NCBI GenBank assembly: GCA_949358305.1
Contig: OX442318.1
Span: 11,700,517 to 11,764,516, forward strand
Origin: Strigamia acuminata
Lineage: Eukaryota > Arthropoda > Chilopoda > Geophilomorpha > Linotaeniidae
Length of the DNA stretch: 64,000 nucleotides
Direction of reading: 5' to 3'
This document shows, one piece after another, positions 20,501 to 29,420 of this stretch; the first letter of the stretch is position 1, and the number at the start of each line of letters is the position of its first letter. The position numbers and the translations under genes were made by a program. The notes beneath the pieces are model-generated. The model saw nothing but the letters and a program-made list of their open reading frames with translations. It did not search any database and had not been told where the DNA came from.

Positions 20501-23500
20501 TTAGTATTGCCTCGGCGCATTTCTCGCTCTTCTTGTTTTAATTGTGCTCTGATTTCGTCCAAAGAGAGCGACTTATTGGCATTCAACGCCTTCTTGACCA
20601 TGTTGTATTCGGACTTAAGACCGTGGAGTATGTATGATGCCATCTCTCTGTCAGTTAACACCTTGCCTAGTTCGGCGCTTTTTGTAGATAAAGCCTCTGA
20701 CCGGTCCATATATGCATCTATGTCCTCCGTCTTGCCCATTCGTAGTTGAGCCAATTCGAAAGTGAGGTCAATTTTCTGATCCTCGATGCGTCCGGCCATG
20801 TGCTTTTCAATTTTGTCCCATAAAATCTTGGCATTTTCTTCTTGCGAGTAGCGCATGGCCTGTTGCGTCGACAATGTGAGCGCAATTACTGTCAAAGCCT
20901 GGGAATTCTTTTTATCCCACTCTTTCCAGACTTTCAATTCTTCATCATATTTCGGAGCTTTCTCGTCATTCGGTTTGGCCGGTCCCACTCCAATTATCGC
21001 TTCATCCCAAAGCTCTTTGACGCGTAGGATGCCACGCACCTTCATGCGCCACAAAAAATAATTCGTATTCGTCAATTTTTCGACCGTAGCCACGTTTGCT
21101 ATTCCGCCATCGCTCGACGCCATTTTGTTTTTACTTGAAACAATAAATGCCCGAATCAATTGACTTATTTATTCAATAAATTAACGGATACTTAGCTGTA
21201 TTTGTGCCTAGTTTGATTCCAGGCACACGAATTACAAAAACGTCCGTTGTACGTCTTCCCGAACCGTTCGTATCAACCGTATCGTCTCGTTTACGTTATT
21301 TCGACGTACGCCGTTCTTTCCAAAAGAAACCGACGTCAATTCGACTCTCGTCCGATTAGTTGTGGTTTAAACACCGCACCGCTATTCGAAAAAATATCAA
21401 ATGGACTTATATGCAATTATGCCGTCCTATTTACGAATAACTTAACTGTAATTGTGCCAGTTTGGTCCTTGGCACAATTAACTCCGTGTCGCGATGTTAG
21501 CCCTAATCGGCGTCGATCGTGATGATTCCGCCCGCCCGCTATTTCAACGTCGTCGCGTCGTTACCGTCTTATTTACTCAAAAACGGTGTACTGCAGGCAA
21601 GCAGAACCATCCTCTGCTACCAATGTAGTGTTTGAAGTCGAATTAAAGACGAAGTCGGTTAAAAACTTAACAGTTTGCAATTTAATTTAGTGCACGACCA
21701 ACTTGTCTGCACTGTCGGCCATTAACAAAAGGTACAAGTGACGTCACAAGGTCGTACATGTAAATTCGGCCATGTGACGTTATAATCTCGAAACAACATA
21801 CAAAACATAATGCTACGAAAATCTCTTCAACAACGTGTAGGTTGGGGTCATCCACACACATAACAATTGCTAATAAATTTAGCAGAGATCTTGAAAACCT
21901 TTGGTTGAAATAAGCTGAGAGAAACTCTGATTTAGCATTTAGATAAATCTCTTTATTCTGTGGGATTTATTACATTAACTCAATAGAATGAAATCATAAA
22001 CTTAAACCTTTATTTTATTCAAAATTATTAAAAGCAAGAATGATAATCAATGAATTGCCAGTTCTATTTTATCTAGGCTGAAGAGACCAGGCGCTGCGTG
22101 TGCCGGTCTGCAGGAGCCATGCTTAAGTATCTTTGCTGTTTGAGGTCCAGAACTATTCTGCTCTCTGCAGCTTATTTAGCTCACTAAGTAAACTCTGGAT
22201 CCACCCCCGCTCTGATTGATTGAATAGCTCAGTTGTCTTGTGCATAATTAGTGCAGCGACAACTGGTGAGCGAATTTGTAAGATCCCGTTTGCCAAGTGT
22301 GAGCATTTGGAATTAGGCCCGCTGTCTTTCAGCGAGGTCTGCGCTTGTAACAATATGCTGTCCTTCTTTTCCAAATTAACTAATCCACATACAGTATATT
22401 CTTATCATTACCATTACAGGTGACCATGACTGCAAAAGCATACAATCCAACTGTCAATATAGTACCAACATTAGAAATGCATATAGCAGAAATATATCAA
22501 GAAAATATATTTGCTTTTACTGCAAAAAAAGTAAGATGATTATTAATATTGAAGTGTTATGAATAAATTTGTTTACAAAATTTAAATGGCATTCTAACCT
22601 AACCTAACTTTTCCTAATCCCAACTCATCTTGTAAAGACAAAATTGATTCAGGATACTTTTACCTGCGAACAAACATTTCAAACCAAAGAAATTTTCCCC
22701 CATTCAAATAAAATCATCACTAACTCTTTGTTTGTAGTACACATTTGTGAATAGAAGATTGCATCCTTGTGTGGACGTCTCTACTATGGAAAAATGTCAC
22801 GCGGATTGTTACTTACAAGCAATTAATCAACGAAATTTTACTTGCCAGTATGTTGTTTGTCTATTCTTACACTATGTTAGCACAGTGTTCTAAGAAACAG
22901 CTATGTGGTCCGGACAAGTTTGCTGGACCCATCTATACCTAGCAATGTTAAATTCCCTCGTCCATGTAGACAGTTTGTTAGTATGGACAACTTTGAAGGA
23001 TCCGTCCTAAGCCAGAACTACACAGAGTAAACTGTATATCATTGATATTGCTTTTAAAACACTTTATACAGTGGACTCACATTTTAAAACAATCAAGACT
23101 ATAGTCGCTTCTGGGGCCCCTCTGGGATTAAGAGCCCTGAAGCTTATGCTTCAATATTTTCAATGTACCGTAGTCTTTCGATTAAGAGTCCCCCTTGAAT
23201 AAGAGCCGCGGCGGACAAAGCAAAAATACCTTATTATAGCAACAATACGGTATTTTTTATATTTAACGTGTGAACGCTTGACCACCCAAAGGTGACTTGC
23301 AACACTGCAACACACTGCCCAGTGGCTCCGAGGTCATCCCTCCCTCGGGGAGTAGTGAGACCTAGTGAGGGAAGGAGGGACCTGAGTGATGAAGGGAGTA
23401 GAAGAGAGTGAGTAAAATCTGTTCGCGATCCACCCTCCTCCCTATTTACCACTATGATGCTCATTGGTGAGATGTTAGATCCACCACAGCCTCCATGAGC

Positions 23501-26500
23501 AGTTGCATAAAATAAAATAAAAAACACATTTTTACTTATCTGGAAAACTGTGATCACGTAAACACAATAAAAATTGTAAAACTCGCACAATTTTAATTAC
23601 AAGTGATAGTGATGTTATAAATTCATGGTTTTAATGACACCTTACAAAAATAATTATGTTGATCAATAGTGCATTAAGGAAAAAGCAGATCACTTATTAA
23701 GATTTGTACCTTTTCCGAAAATGTACAAATACTTATAAGAGGATAATTTAATTTCAGATTACCATTTTTACCCAAAATGCAGGAAAATGAATGTGTCGCA
23801 GATGAATTGTCATGCAATTACACCAAACAAATTTCTGAAGTAGGATTTCAAGTTAATCCTCATTATACCTGCAATTGTGCGAGAGAATGTGTAAAAGTTA
23901 CTTTCACTTCTCACTATTATTTTACTGATCAGTACACAAAAACCAGCATTTTTTATTACTTATCCAGTAGAATTCTTGAATTAACAGAATATTTTTGTTT
24001 TGACTTTATATCATTGATGTGTAACATTGGCGGCTACATGAACTTTTACATTGGAATATCTTGTATTCAAATTATTGAATCAACCATTTCAAACATTCAA
24101 AATGGTTATCAAATAGCTAATTACTGCAGAAAGAAGAAAAGTCCTTTTGAAAAACATGTCATGGATAAATGTAAAGAATTATGGAAGGCCACAACTAATG
24201 GCAGTTCCCAAAGTGCCTCACTGCAATCTAAGACTACTGTCAAAATTAGAAAATTTGTCATATTGTGTTCTTTCCTGTCGAGTTGCTTTTTTACGTACTC
24301 TCAAATCATGACTTACATTCATTATCCTGTATACATGACCATTGAACTTACTCAAGATCGATTTATCCAAATTCCAAATGTTGCTGTATGCAGTTATCCC
24401 GATGAAATACTACAGGAAATGGAAAATATGATGACGCACAAAAATCTCAAAGTTAATGGTGCTGACCATGTCGACTTTTTAGAGCTTCTTGATTTGCCAT
24501 CAGAATATGCAAACGACACAAATAAATTATGGGAAGCAACAGGTGATATGGAAAACTTTGAAACAGCAGAGGTAAGGACACTAGGATAAATTACTGAATA
24601 TCCAATTCCTGCATGAGATTGCCTCTTCTGTGTAATTTTATGTGCTAATTAAAATTACTAGGTATTTGTAAGTCGTATTTGCTATGACAATGTTTAACTT
24701 TCTTCGATAATGTTGTCATGTGGTATTCGACTTTAAACGATGGTTTTGGAAAGTTTTGGGTTTCCAGGAATTGTAATAACCAGAAAATTGTGGATCCACA
24801 GGCGCTGTAACTCCTAATACGTCGCCATGGGAGTAGCTTTGTAAAGACAGCGCACCGTAAATCACACTTTGAAATCCCCTATTTGATACAGGAGATGTGA
24901 GTATTTTAAAAGATTGGGTTAAACAAGTTACCTCTGATCCCATGTTCCAGGCCAAGTCTATTCCCAAAGGAAAATGAGCAAAAACAGATGGTCAGAGTGA
25001 GATATCCAAATTATCAAGGCGCAAATATGTCAATTTATGGCAAAATTCTCATGAATGTCTGGATGGGTTGAGCAAAACCAGGCCAAATTAAAGATAAAGG
25101 GTGAAAATAAATGAAATAAAATAAAATAAAATAATAAATTTGGAATTTGGAAAAAATTAAATAATTGGAGGAAATCAAAGCAATTTTCAACAAAAATGGG
25201 GTTAAATTAGGGAAAAGACGCAAAATGCGCTCAAAATTTTCAAAATTTTCTACTGTCTAAAGTCAGGACCGTGACAATGTAATCTGCGATTGTGCCAAAT
25301 AACTAGATTTTTAATTTCAGATTGGTGCAAAAGCTTACATGTCAGAGAATGCAGTAATTATTAAACTCATATCAGGAAAAATGTCCTATTTGGATACTAT
25401 CTTTGGCAGATGTATCAAAATAAAATCCGGTAATTCCTGTAAAATCTTTCAAAAATGAAAAAAAGATGTATGTATATCATAGGTCACTTGGCGTCGGTTT
25501 CATTTCAAATAAGTTTCTTCAATTCACAAAAGTGTCTCATATGTTTTAATGTATGATGTATTTTCAGATACCGTGGAATATCATCCATCGACCGCATTAA
25601 CATGCCTAATTTACACGCCAAATGAAAAACAAGATGTCCAATTTTCAGTAATTCACATAAACAAATAGTTAGTTGATTTTGGCATAAAATTGATGTTTGA
25701 GATTTAACCAAATTCTAATAATTATTGAAATTGTAACATTCAATTACTATCCAGATATCATGTTATGAATCGAATATTGTGCTAACTTCAACTTAAAATT
25801 GAATTCCAAAATTTAAATACAATCCATTCAAAACTGTATTTTTCTAGGTTTACTTAATGAAAACACAAGATAGAATTAACTTTAAAATTACCGAAAAGCA
25901 AACACGGAACTCTTTTACGAACATGAAACTGATCAGACAGACGGTAAGCAAATAAACAGCAAACACGCACATAGAGTCATTTAAACATGTTTGTATTTTC
26001 GAAAATTGGCTAAACGTAAAGTTTAACGTATACAATGTTGGACTGGTTTAAAAAATTTGAATGACAAAACTTATTTAACTGCAAATTTGAATAACAAAAC
26101 ATGATTAACTGCAATTTTAAACATGATCTTTGGATAAAATAAGCAATAAACAATAAATGTAGATTTTTGTGAAATAAAGTTTCTTGTTAAAATGTCGGTC
26201 TATTGCAGATACGCAAATTGAACACTCGGGCTAATCCATGTGTATCATTAACTGAATTTAACTTGTGCGAAAAGAAGTGCTTTGAAACCAAACTAATGAA
26301 AGAAAACATTCAGTGCAGGTTTGGTCGTATTCTTACTATTCTATATACAATGCCATTTAAGTTTCCCTATTTGTATCAGATTGCCTTTTCTCAATTCTTC
26401 ACACTTGCCTGACTGCAAAACATCAATTGAAGCCAAAAAGACACGCCGGTCATACCTCAACGTGCATCTGAATTTTGAAGCTGTGCACATCTGTGGCTGC

Positions 26501-26761
26501 AATTCACCTTGCGATTATACAATTTACACCCCATTCACTGAATATTATAAGAACACACGACCAGCTTTTAATATAGTAGTTACAGTAATTCAACTTGAAA
26601 ATAACTTTAGAGAAATTTTTCAACAACGGTTGTCTTTGCCATTGGTGAAATTAATTTGCGACATTGGGTCAATTCTCGGCTTTTTTCTTGGAATATCTGC
26701 TCTATCATCATTTCAATTGCTGGAAAAATCCTTACACAAATTTAATTTTATTAATTTTTAA
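14571..26761 (+). CDS. two-unit (tandem-fused) DEG/ENaC sodium channel, gene A
   Basis: Modelled coding exons: 14571-14901, 15009-15115, 15186-15264, 15334-15419, 22420-22530, 22738-22847, 23758-24571, 25321-25429, 25568-25647, 25848-25943, 26209-26318, 26380-26761; 2415 nt, 804 residues, all GT/AG and phase-consistent. Unit 1 has TM1 at about 44-66, a post-TM1 motif YPAIHI (86-91), a cysteine-rich ectodomain and TM2 at about 353-381 with GIS at 374-376. Unit 2 follows directly: TM1 at about 440-461, IPNVAVC (480-486), a second ectodomain (NPC, CEKKC, CGCNSPC) and TM2 at about 766-790 with GIS at 782-784. The family normally has one such unit of two membrane helices and assembles as a trimer in the plasma membrane to conduct Na+. 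The N-terminal gating motif His-Gly is His-Lys here (30-31), and no such motif was seen before unit 2. Exons 5-12 lie beyond a 7-kb intron 4 holding a solo LTR and a copia element. Ligand unknown. Confidence 0.8.
14905..15000 (+). repeat. widespread MITE fragment in intron 1 of gene A
   Basis: The motif GACCATCCATAAATTACGTA followed by a GGATTTTTAGACCCCCT segment and TGTAACAAGG resembles a MITE-type repeat common in arthropod genomes. Gene B has the same insertion at 33945-34080 with its right half (GAAGTTACGCAAAA) retained. It therefore predates the A/B duplication. Family assignment is from recollection of the motif only. Confidence 0.4.
15750..16180 (-). pseudogene. unidentified coding-like relic, antisense in intron 4 of gene A
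   Basis: Minus-strand translation gives a protein-like stretch (YHLSVDDFINKATTYPLC, NYKMLIFLSLNNDEKIWRLK, HETGHPDG) that also exists at 34870-35370 in gene B, with different stops and indels in the two copies. No family was recognised. The plus strand is open over 15737-16126 too, but that frame is broken in B. A decayed gene or transposon fragment inserted before the A/B duplication is the best reading. Confidence 0.35.
16185..16360. mobile_element. hAT-type MITE, 176 bp, intron 4 of gene A
   Basis: Ends CAGCAGCGGATCTAGG and AAATCTGCTACTG, inverted. The 8-bp target duplication GTGGTATA is present at 16177-16184 and 16361-16368. Interior is GGGCCCC-rich and non-coding. The orthologous-position copy in gene B (35372-35548) shows the insertion predates the gene duplication. 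Confidence 0.85.
16648..16856 (-). repeat. 3' LTR of copia element 1
   Basis: 209 bp, identical by eye to 21624-21832. On the minus strand it starts TGTTGAAGAG and ends CACTACA. Confidence 0.9.
16937..17674 (-). CDS. copia 1 RT C-terminus and RNase H (frame-shifted part)
   Basis: This frame continues the polyprotein after a frameshift between about 17605 and 17625: the upstream frame ends ..DNYKDSPQ, while this one supplies PTVNAIFYQELIGSIMYLA. It holds the conserved YLATGTRPDVSYAVSALSQY block, RNase H (CHADASWD, ALSATESELNAISEA, IFNDNSGAI) and the C-terminal LTKAL motif. The shift corresponds to loss of one base (or gain of two). No slippery heptamer is evident, so this is a mutation or a sequence error rather than programmed frameshifting. 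Confidence 0.88.
   Translation of the reverse strand: MQCSHNSDGYQPRFGQLQRQPTVNAIFYQELIGSIMYLATGTRPDVSYAVSALSQYNRDPREIHMKAVKRVLRYIKGTATQGLMYRKEEGHLHCHADASWDSSADAKSFTGYVIKHGTSILNWRSGKQRTVALSATESELNAISEAMLELIWSEYLLLELRKNSKDCEKKEIFNDNSGAIQILQGSTQRMRTKLLNRKFHFIKEEMKNHNIKVHHIESTNMQADFLTKALTRPKLQKCLQDLKII
17605..21159 (-). CDS. copia 1 Gag-protease-integrase-RT polyprotein, catalytic-site variant
   Basis: 1184 codons; the likelier start is the Met at codon 13 (MASSDGG). Order: Gag to about 230, CCHC knuckle 242-255 (CFNCNKPGHFARDC), protease with LLDSGASSHM near 321-330, GAG-pre-integrase (LWHKRLAHVNYRTLL), integrase core, RT with YVDD near 1094. In the integrase the motif normally RSDNGGEF reads RSNNGGEF; the codon at 19429-19431 is AAC (residue 577), so the second catalytic Asp is Asn. 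With the downstream frameshift this copy is expected to be inactive for integration and RNase H. Basic RRSKRT repeats lie in the integrase-RT linker. Confidence 0.9.
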   Translation of the reverse strand: MIRAFIVSSKNKMASSDGGIANVATVEKLTNTNYFLWRMKVRGILRVKELWDEAIIGVGPAKPNDEKAPKYDEELKVWKEWDKKNSQALTVIALTLSTQQAMRYSQEENAKILWDKIEKHMAGRIEDQKIDLTFELAQLRMGKTEDIDAYMDRSEALSTKSAELGKVLTDREMASYILHGLKSEYNMVKKALNANKSLSLDEIRAQLKQEEREMRRGNTNDAGRENLTESAYKAKRKEGIKCFNCNKPGHFARDCWRPKTTKNRTDEAKSKPSPRGRGNAKKEEAAVAADEPLFQFTFHVSQIAAEHESEPECAQISLEWLLDSGASSHMTSRKDKFTELDDEAQTIGLAGEGIVLASQGIGEMELRTEKAKIKLENVLYVPKLKTHLLSVPKIVDSGCKVLFTKNVAQILTPQDEVMMEAQRRGDSFVLKERTKKSPERAQLATQELWHKRLAHVNYRTLLQMNKQEIVRGLKMKEDEISTCEACIEGKTSAKPHKTVKGPQSSRRLELLHVDLMGAINPPSYADGSYVLTIVDDFSRKIFIKILKNKAETSEQLQNFITEQEVQTGLILKKVRSNNGGEFIASSLGEFFKKKGTIHQFTTPYSPESNGISERSNRTIMEAARTMLLESKLPKKFWAEAAHAAVHGRNFCMSTVHGKSPEEVWTGQKPTVEYLKRFGCVANVLKPKFQRTKLDAKTLKGIFVGYALNQKTYRIFIPELDRIMVTRDVHFEEDKLGFYLLSPKKKQEGTQIDISPPTEHKQDVPIPEDSEDEEDDPSTPDSFPPSSEEREVEDDGSYLPSSEPSESDPGEDKEPTPKAKRKRGRPKGTTKDVLEERRQKTSEGESGSSGVRRSKRTEEVRRRAASESQAGPSGVRRSKRTQKSKYKGPKHTAYRAQILVPTTYQKAIESPQKEAWKRAMDEEMQSMEQHDVWDVTDLPKDAKAIKSKWIYRIKSDKHGRNLRYKARLVAVGYSQRPGVDYEETYSPVIRMETLRMLINIGAKLGIEVEQHDVKTAYLHGILKETIYMQEPLGYQSKKKGKVCKVKKSIYGLKQSGRCWFEKLDEELTNLGFQQSLCDPCLYLLVTETDFLFFGIYVDDIVTLASTPEFKRSILSQLSANIELVNLGELAFILGLEIDQTPKGNFLSQHKYVRKLLKKYGLTNCNAAITPMDTNQDLDNYKDSPQ
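21605..21622 (-). other. primer-binding site of copia 1 (3' end of tRNA-iMet)
   Basis: On the minus strand TGGTAGCAGAGGATGGTT, complementary to the 3'-terminal 18 nt of initiator methionine tRNA including CCA, one base inside the 5' LTR. Confidence 0.85.
21624..21832 (-). repeat. 5' LTR of copia element 1
   Basis: 209 bp, TG..CA, followed on the plus strand by the ACGTG target duplication. The untranslated leader between LTR and Gag is 21160-21623. Confidence 0.9.
22905..23640. other. unclassified 0.74-kb insertion in intron 6 of gene A
   Basis: Gene B reads straight from AAGAAACAGCTAT to CAAAAATAATTATG at 36351-36380, whereas A has about 736 extra bases. Inside are TTGAATAAGAGCC and GATTAAGAGCC motifs reminiscent of the inverted-repeat element in gene B at 38640. 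No terminal repeats or protein family recognised. A minus-strand frame at 23234-23590 shows no known domain. Confidence 0.5.
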
Positions 26762-26829
26762 ATGTACATTTCAACATTGATGCTGCGCACAACTGCTACT
26801 GCAAACCACCTTGCAATTATATCAGAAGC

Positions 26830-27005
26830 CAGGCCCACCTTTACCATTGGGCTAACTGGGCTGCAGCCCAGGGGCGCCGGGCACAGGGGGGCGCCGGGCA
26901 CAGGGCTCGATGGGCACAGAAGGGCGCCGAACACAGACAAGTGCTGGGCAAGGGCCGCCTGAGTTTTATTAGCCCAGGGCGCTGAAAAGTGTAAAGACGG
27001 CCCTG
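26830..27005. mobile_element. hAT-type MITE downstream of gene A
   Basis: Ends CAGGCCCACCTTTACC and GTAAAGACGGCCCTG, inverted. 8-bp target duplication TCAGAAGC at 26822-26829 and 27006-27013. The paralogous sequence after gene B (about 40610) lacks it. Interior GC-rich with GGGGCGCCGGGCA repeats. Confidence 0.85.
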
Positions 27006-27145
27006 TCAGAAGCACGTCATTCACTGAATATCATCCATTGATTATACAGTATATACTAGTATAAGAATATATATTCTTAACCTTGTTATGCAAGTTGGTG
27101 TACTTAAAATATTATTAATCAAAAACTCTATTAAACAGTTTACTT

Positions 27146-28294
27146 CGGGTCCCATTTATTGGTCCACTAAATTTCCTTGGATTTCCACTGAAAAAAAACT
27201 AATTCTCCCACTTACTGAAATTTCCACTAACGCTCCTTTTTTGTTCCACCAAATTTATACACTAAAAAAAAACTAAATCTTCCACTAAAATCAAATTAGG
27301 GGAGAAAAAACTAATATTACCACTACTACTTCTATGTTTTTTTTTTTGTTTTTTTTTTGTGCTGCAGCTGTGCGTAAGTTTGGCTAACGTCGAGGACGAC
27401 CAACCCTTCCCCCGCATGGTCTACGAGCGCCCCAACAGTCGCCCGCTCCCGCAACCGAGTCCCTGCCAAGGCCCGAGTCCTAGTCCCCAGTTCTAGTCAC
27501 GTGTCGGGACCTAGTCCCAACTAGACCTCGGGGCCCCTCGCCATGGCCATAGTTGTCCATCTCTCGCTCGTAGACCATGCAGGGGAGGGTTGGTCGCACT
27601 GCTCAATTTACAAGAATAAGTTCCCTCACCCTACTTCTAGTGACAAAATTGTACGATGGCGGCCACATCTCGCCGGGCGAAGGCTGGTTCGTCCGGGGCG
27701 CATTCATCGCGTGTCTCCCCGTTCGTCGACTCCCGCCGGTCCTAGTCACGTGTCGGGACCCAGTCCCAACAAGATCTCGGGGGCCCCTCGCCGGCCGGCG
27801 GACTCCCCAATTGTTGGAAGCTACGCAAGGCGCTGCAACAATTGGGGAGTCTAGCGACCACGCCGTGGATTATCGGGAAGCGGCGGGAGTCGACGAACGA
27901 GGGTGGTGTGTTGTCGTGGACCCGATGTGCATGCCGAAGGCGATGTTGCGGCCGGCGAGAGGCCCCGAGGTCTTGTTGGGATGAGGGAACTTGTTCTTGT
28001 CCTATTATTGAGCAGTACCTAAGTAGAACGGGCCTTTGGGCGAGAAAAGGAAGCAAGGTAGACCATCAAAAGCCAGTAAGGCCTTCCTTTTGTAATAAAA
28101 AAAATTAGTAGAAATAGTGGATGAACTTAGTTTTTTATAGTGGGAAAAGTCAGTAGTGGGAAATTTAGTTTTTTTTTAGTGTATAAATTTAGTGGAACCA
28201 AAAAGGAGCGTTAGTGGAAATTTCAGTAAGTGGGAGAATTAGTTTTTTTTTAGTGGAAATCCAAGGAATTTTAGTGGATTAATAATATATACCC
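27146..28294. mobile_element. foldback element with 8-bp target duplication
   Basis: GTTTACTT flanks the element at 27138-27145 and 28295-28302; the site after gene B (about 41745) lacks it. Long inverted arms at about 27158-27295 and 28135-28275 share CCACTAAATTTCC, TTCTCCCACTTACTGAAATT, CACTAACGCTCC. The GC-rich core (27372-28055) has its own direct and inverted repeats (CGTGTCGGGACC twice; CCAATTGTTG with CAACAATTGG). No transposase; the ORFs of the core are overlapping on both strands and show no domain. Superfamily unknown; 8 bp would suit hAT. Confidence 0.75.
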
Positions 28295-28302
28295 GTTTAC
28301 TT

Positions 28303-29416
28303 CCACTTTAGAATTAAAACAAAAAATTACCAAACATTAAATGTAATTTATAACAAAATTATTATAGTGTTTAGTAATAACTTTGGCCATTGTAATGCTC
28401 CAATTTTCTGGGATTTTTTAAATCTTGAATGATAAATTGCTAACAAGTAAGTGTTCCCAATTCAATTGATTATCACATTGTATCGAAGATCATTTCAATT
28501 ACAATTACAAATAAATTACAAATTTTTTCTCTACTTTGCTTGTGCGTGAATTACATAATGTATTTCATCAGCCATAAATAAAGAAATCAAGGCACATGCA
28601 CGGTACTTCCATGACACAATTTTCCAAAATAAATCAAATAAGAAGAAAATACCTGACTTAATAGGTGGTGTAAATCAAACTGATTTATTTTGATTAAAAA
28701 ATGTCATTGTTGTCATTTTTTATCTATCAAACTGTTTAACACTTCAAATCTGTGAATATTCACTGCAAAACTGTTCACTCATTTCAATCTTCACTCCCTG
28801 TACTACTCTGATGTCCAAAATGTTTCCTGGCAATTTTTCCTTCTAGTCATTCGATACTAATGTATCTGTTTTAAGTTCAGCAACGAAATTTGAGTTGGTA
28901 AATTTTCATTTTGGTAGCTGTTAACAAATTGATTGGTTTGTTTGTCACTTATTTTAGTTCAATATCAGGCTTATTTTACACGAAAACCCATTTTTTTTTT
29001 TACTTTTGGATGAAACTTTTATTTGTTTACGCATAGATATCATTATATGTAGCAATTCATTTGGCACCAAATTATTGCTGAACCAATGAATTGACAAGTT
29101 CCCTCCATGCCAATGATGATATTGTCACGCACTAGAGCCGTACCGATCACCGGCTGGCTTATACGCGCATTTTTGATACATTTAGTTCAATCAATAAATC
29201 ATCCAAATATGTTCAGACACTTTCCCAATCACATGTGAAGAGACTATACCTATTGGGCAAGAAATGTTTGTGTCAGATATGGGCAAGAAGTGTCACATCA
29301 CAAAAGGAGTAAATAATTATTTTGCTTCTCAGTTTCAAAAAATTACTGTACGGTAGCTGGAGTTCTGCAAATGTTAGGAAGCTGAAACTTTGGTTTTTAC
29401 GATTTATAAATGTTAG
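28303..29416. other. duplicated intergenic block between genes A and B
   Basis: 28303-28670 is paralogous to 41740-42110 after gene B. From about 28675 to 28945 the sequence is paralogous to 5495-5940. A MITE present in the latter is absent here. 29394-29416 is the start of repeat Q. No coding sequence is supported. Confidence 0.65.
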
Positions 29417-29420
29417 TCGG

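Larger units (their letters stand above)
16648..21832 (-). mobile_element. Ty1/copia element 1, 5.2 kb, nested in intron 4 of gene A
   Basis: LTRs of 209 bp at 21624-21832 (5') and 16648-16856 (3') appear identical. Target duplication ACGTG at 16643-16647 and 21833-21837. tRNA-iMet primer site at 21605-21622, purine tract CGGAGGAG (complement of 16857-16864) before the 3' LTR. One long Gag-Pol frame with a single frameshift. Antisense to gene A. The identical LTRs indicate recent insertion. Confidence 0.92.
16639..22352. mobile_element. solo LTR (524 bp) split by copia element 1
   Basis: Left part 16639-16647 (TGTTACGTG) and right part 21838-22352 (ending CTTGTAACA) together form a TG..CA element flanked by ATAT at 16635-16638 and 22353-22356. 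Gene B has the uninterrupted site AAAATATGCTGTCC at about 35808. The size, ends and 4-bp target duplication fit a gypsy solo LTR left by LTR-LTR recombination. The copia element inserted into it 9 bp from its left end. Confidence 0.7.

Noticed and set aside
22420-22530. Alternative phase-1 reading of exon 5 giving a Cys-rich peptide
   Set aside because: It cannot join exon 6, which requires phase 0; the phase-0 reading joins exons 4, 5 and 6 without stops.
26321-26761. ORF starting at 26321 as a separate small protein
   Set aside because: Its first part is intron sequence; the exon begins at 26380 after TATCAG and continues exon 11.
27543-28108. ORFs of 88-135 codons on both strands
   Set aside because: They lie in the repetitive GC-rich core of a foldback element and overlap each other; no domain.
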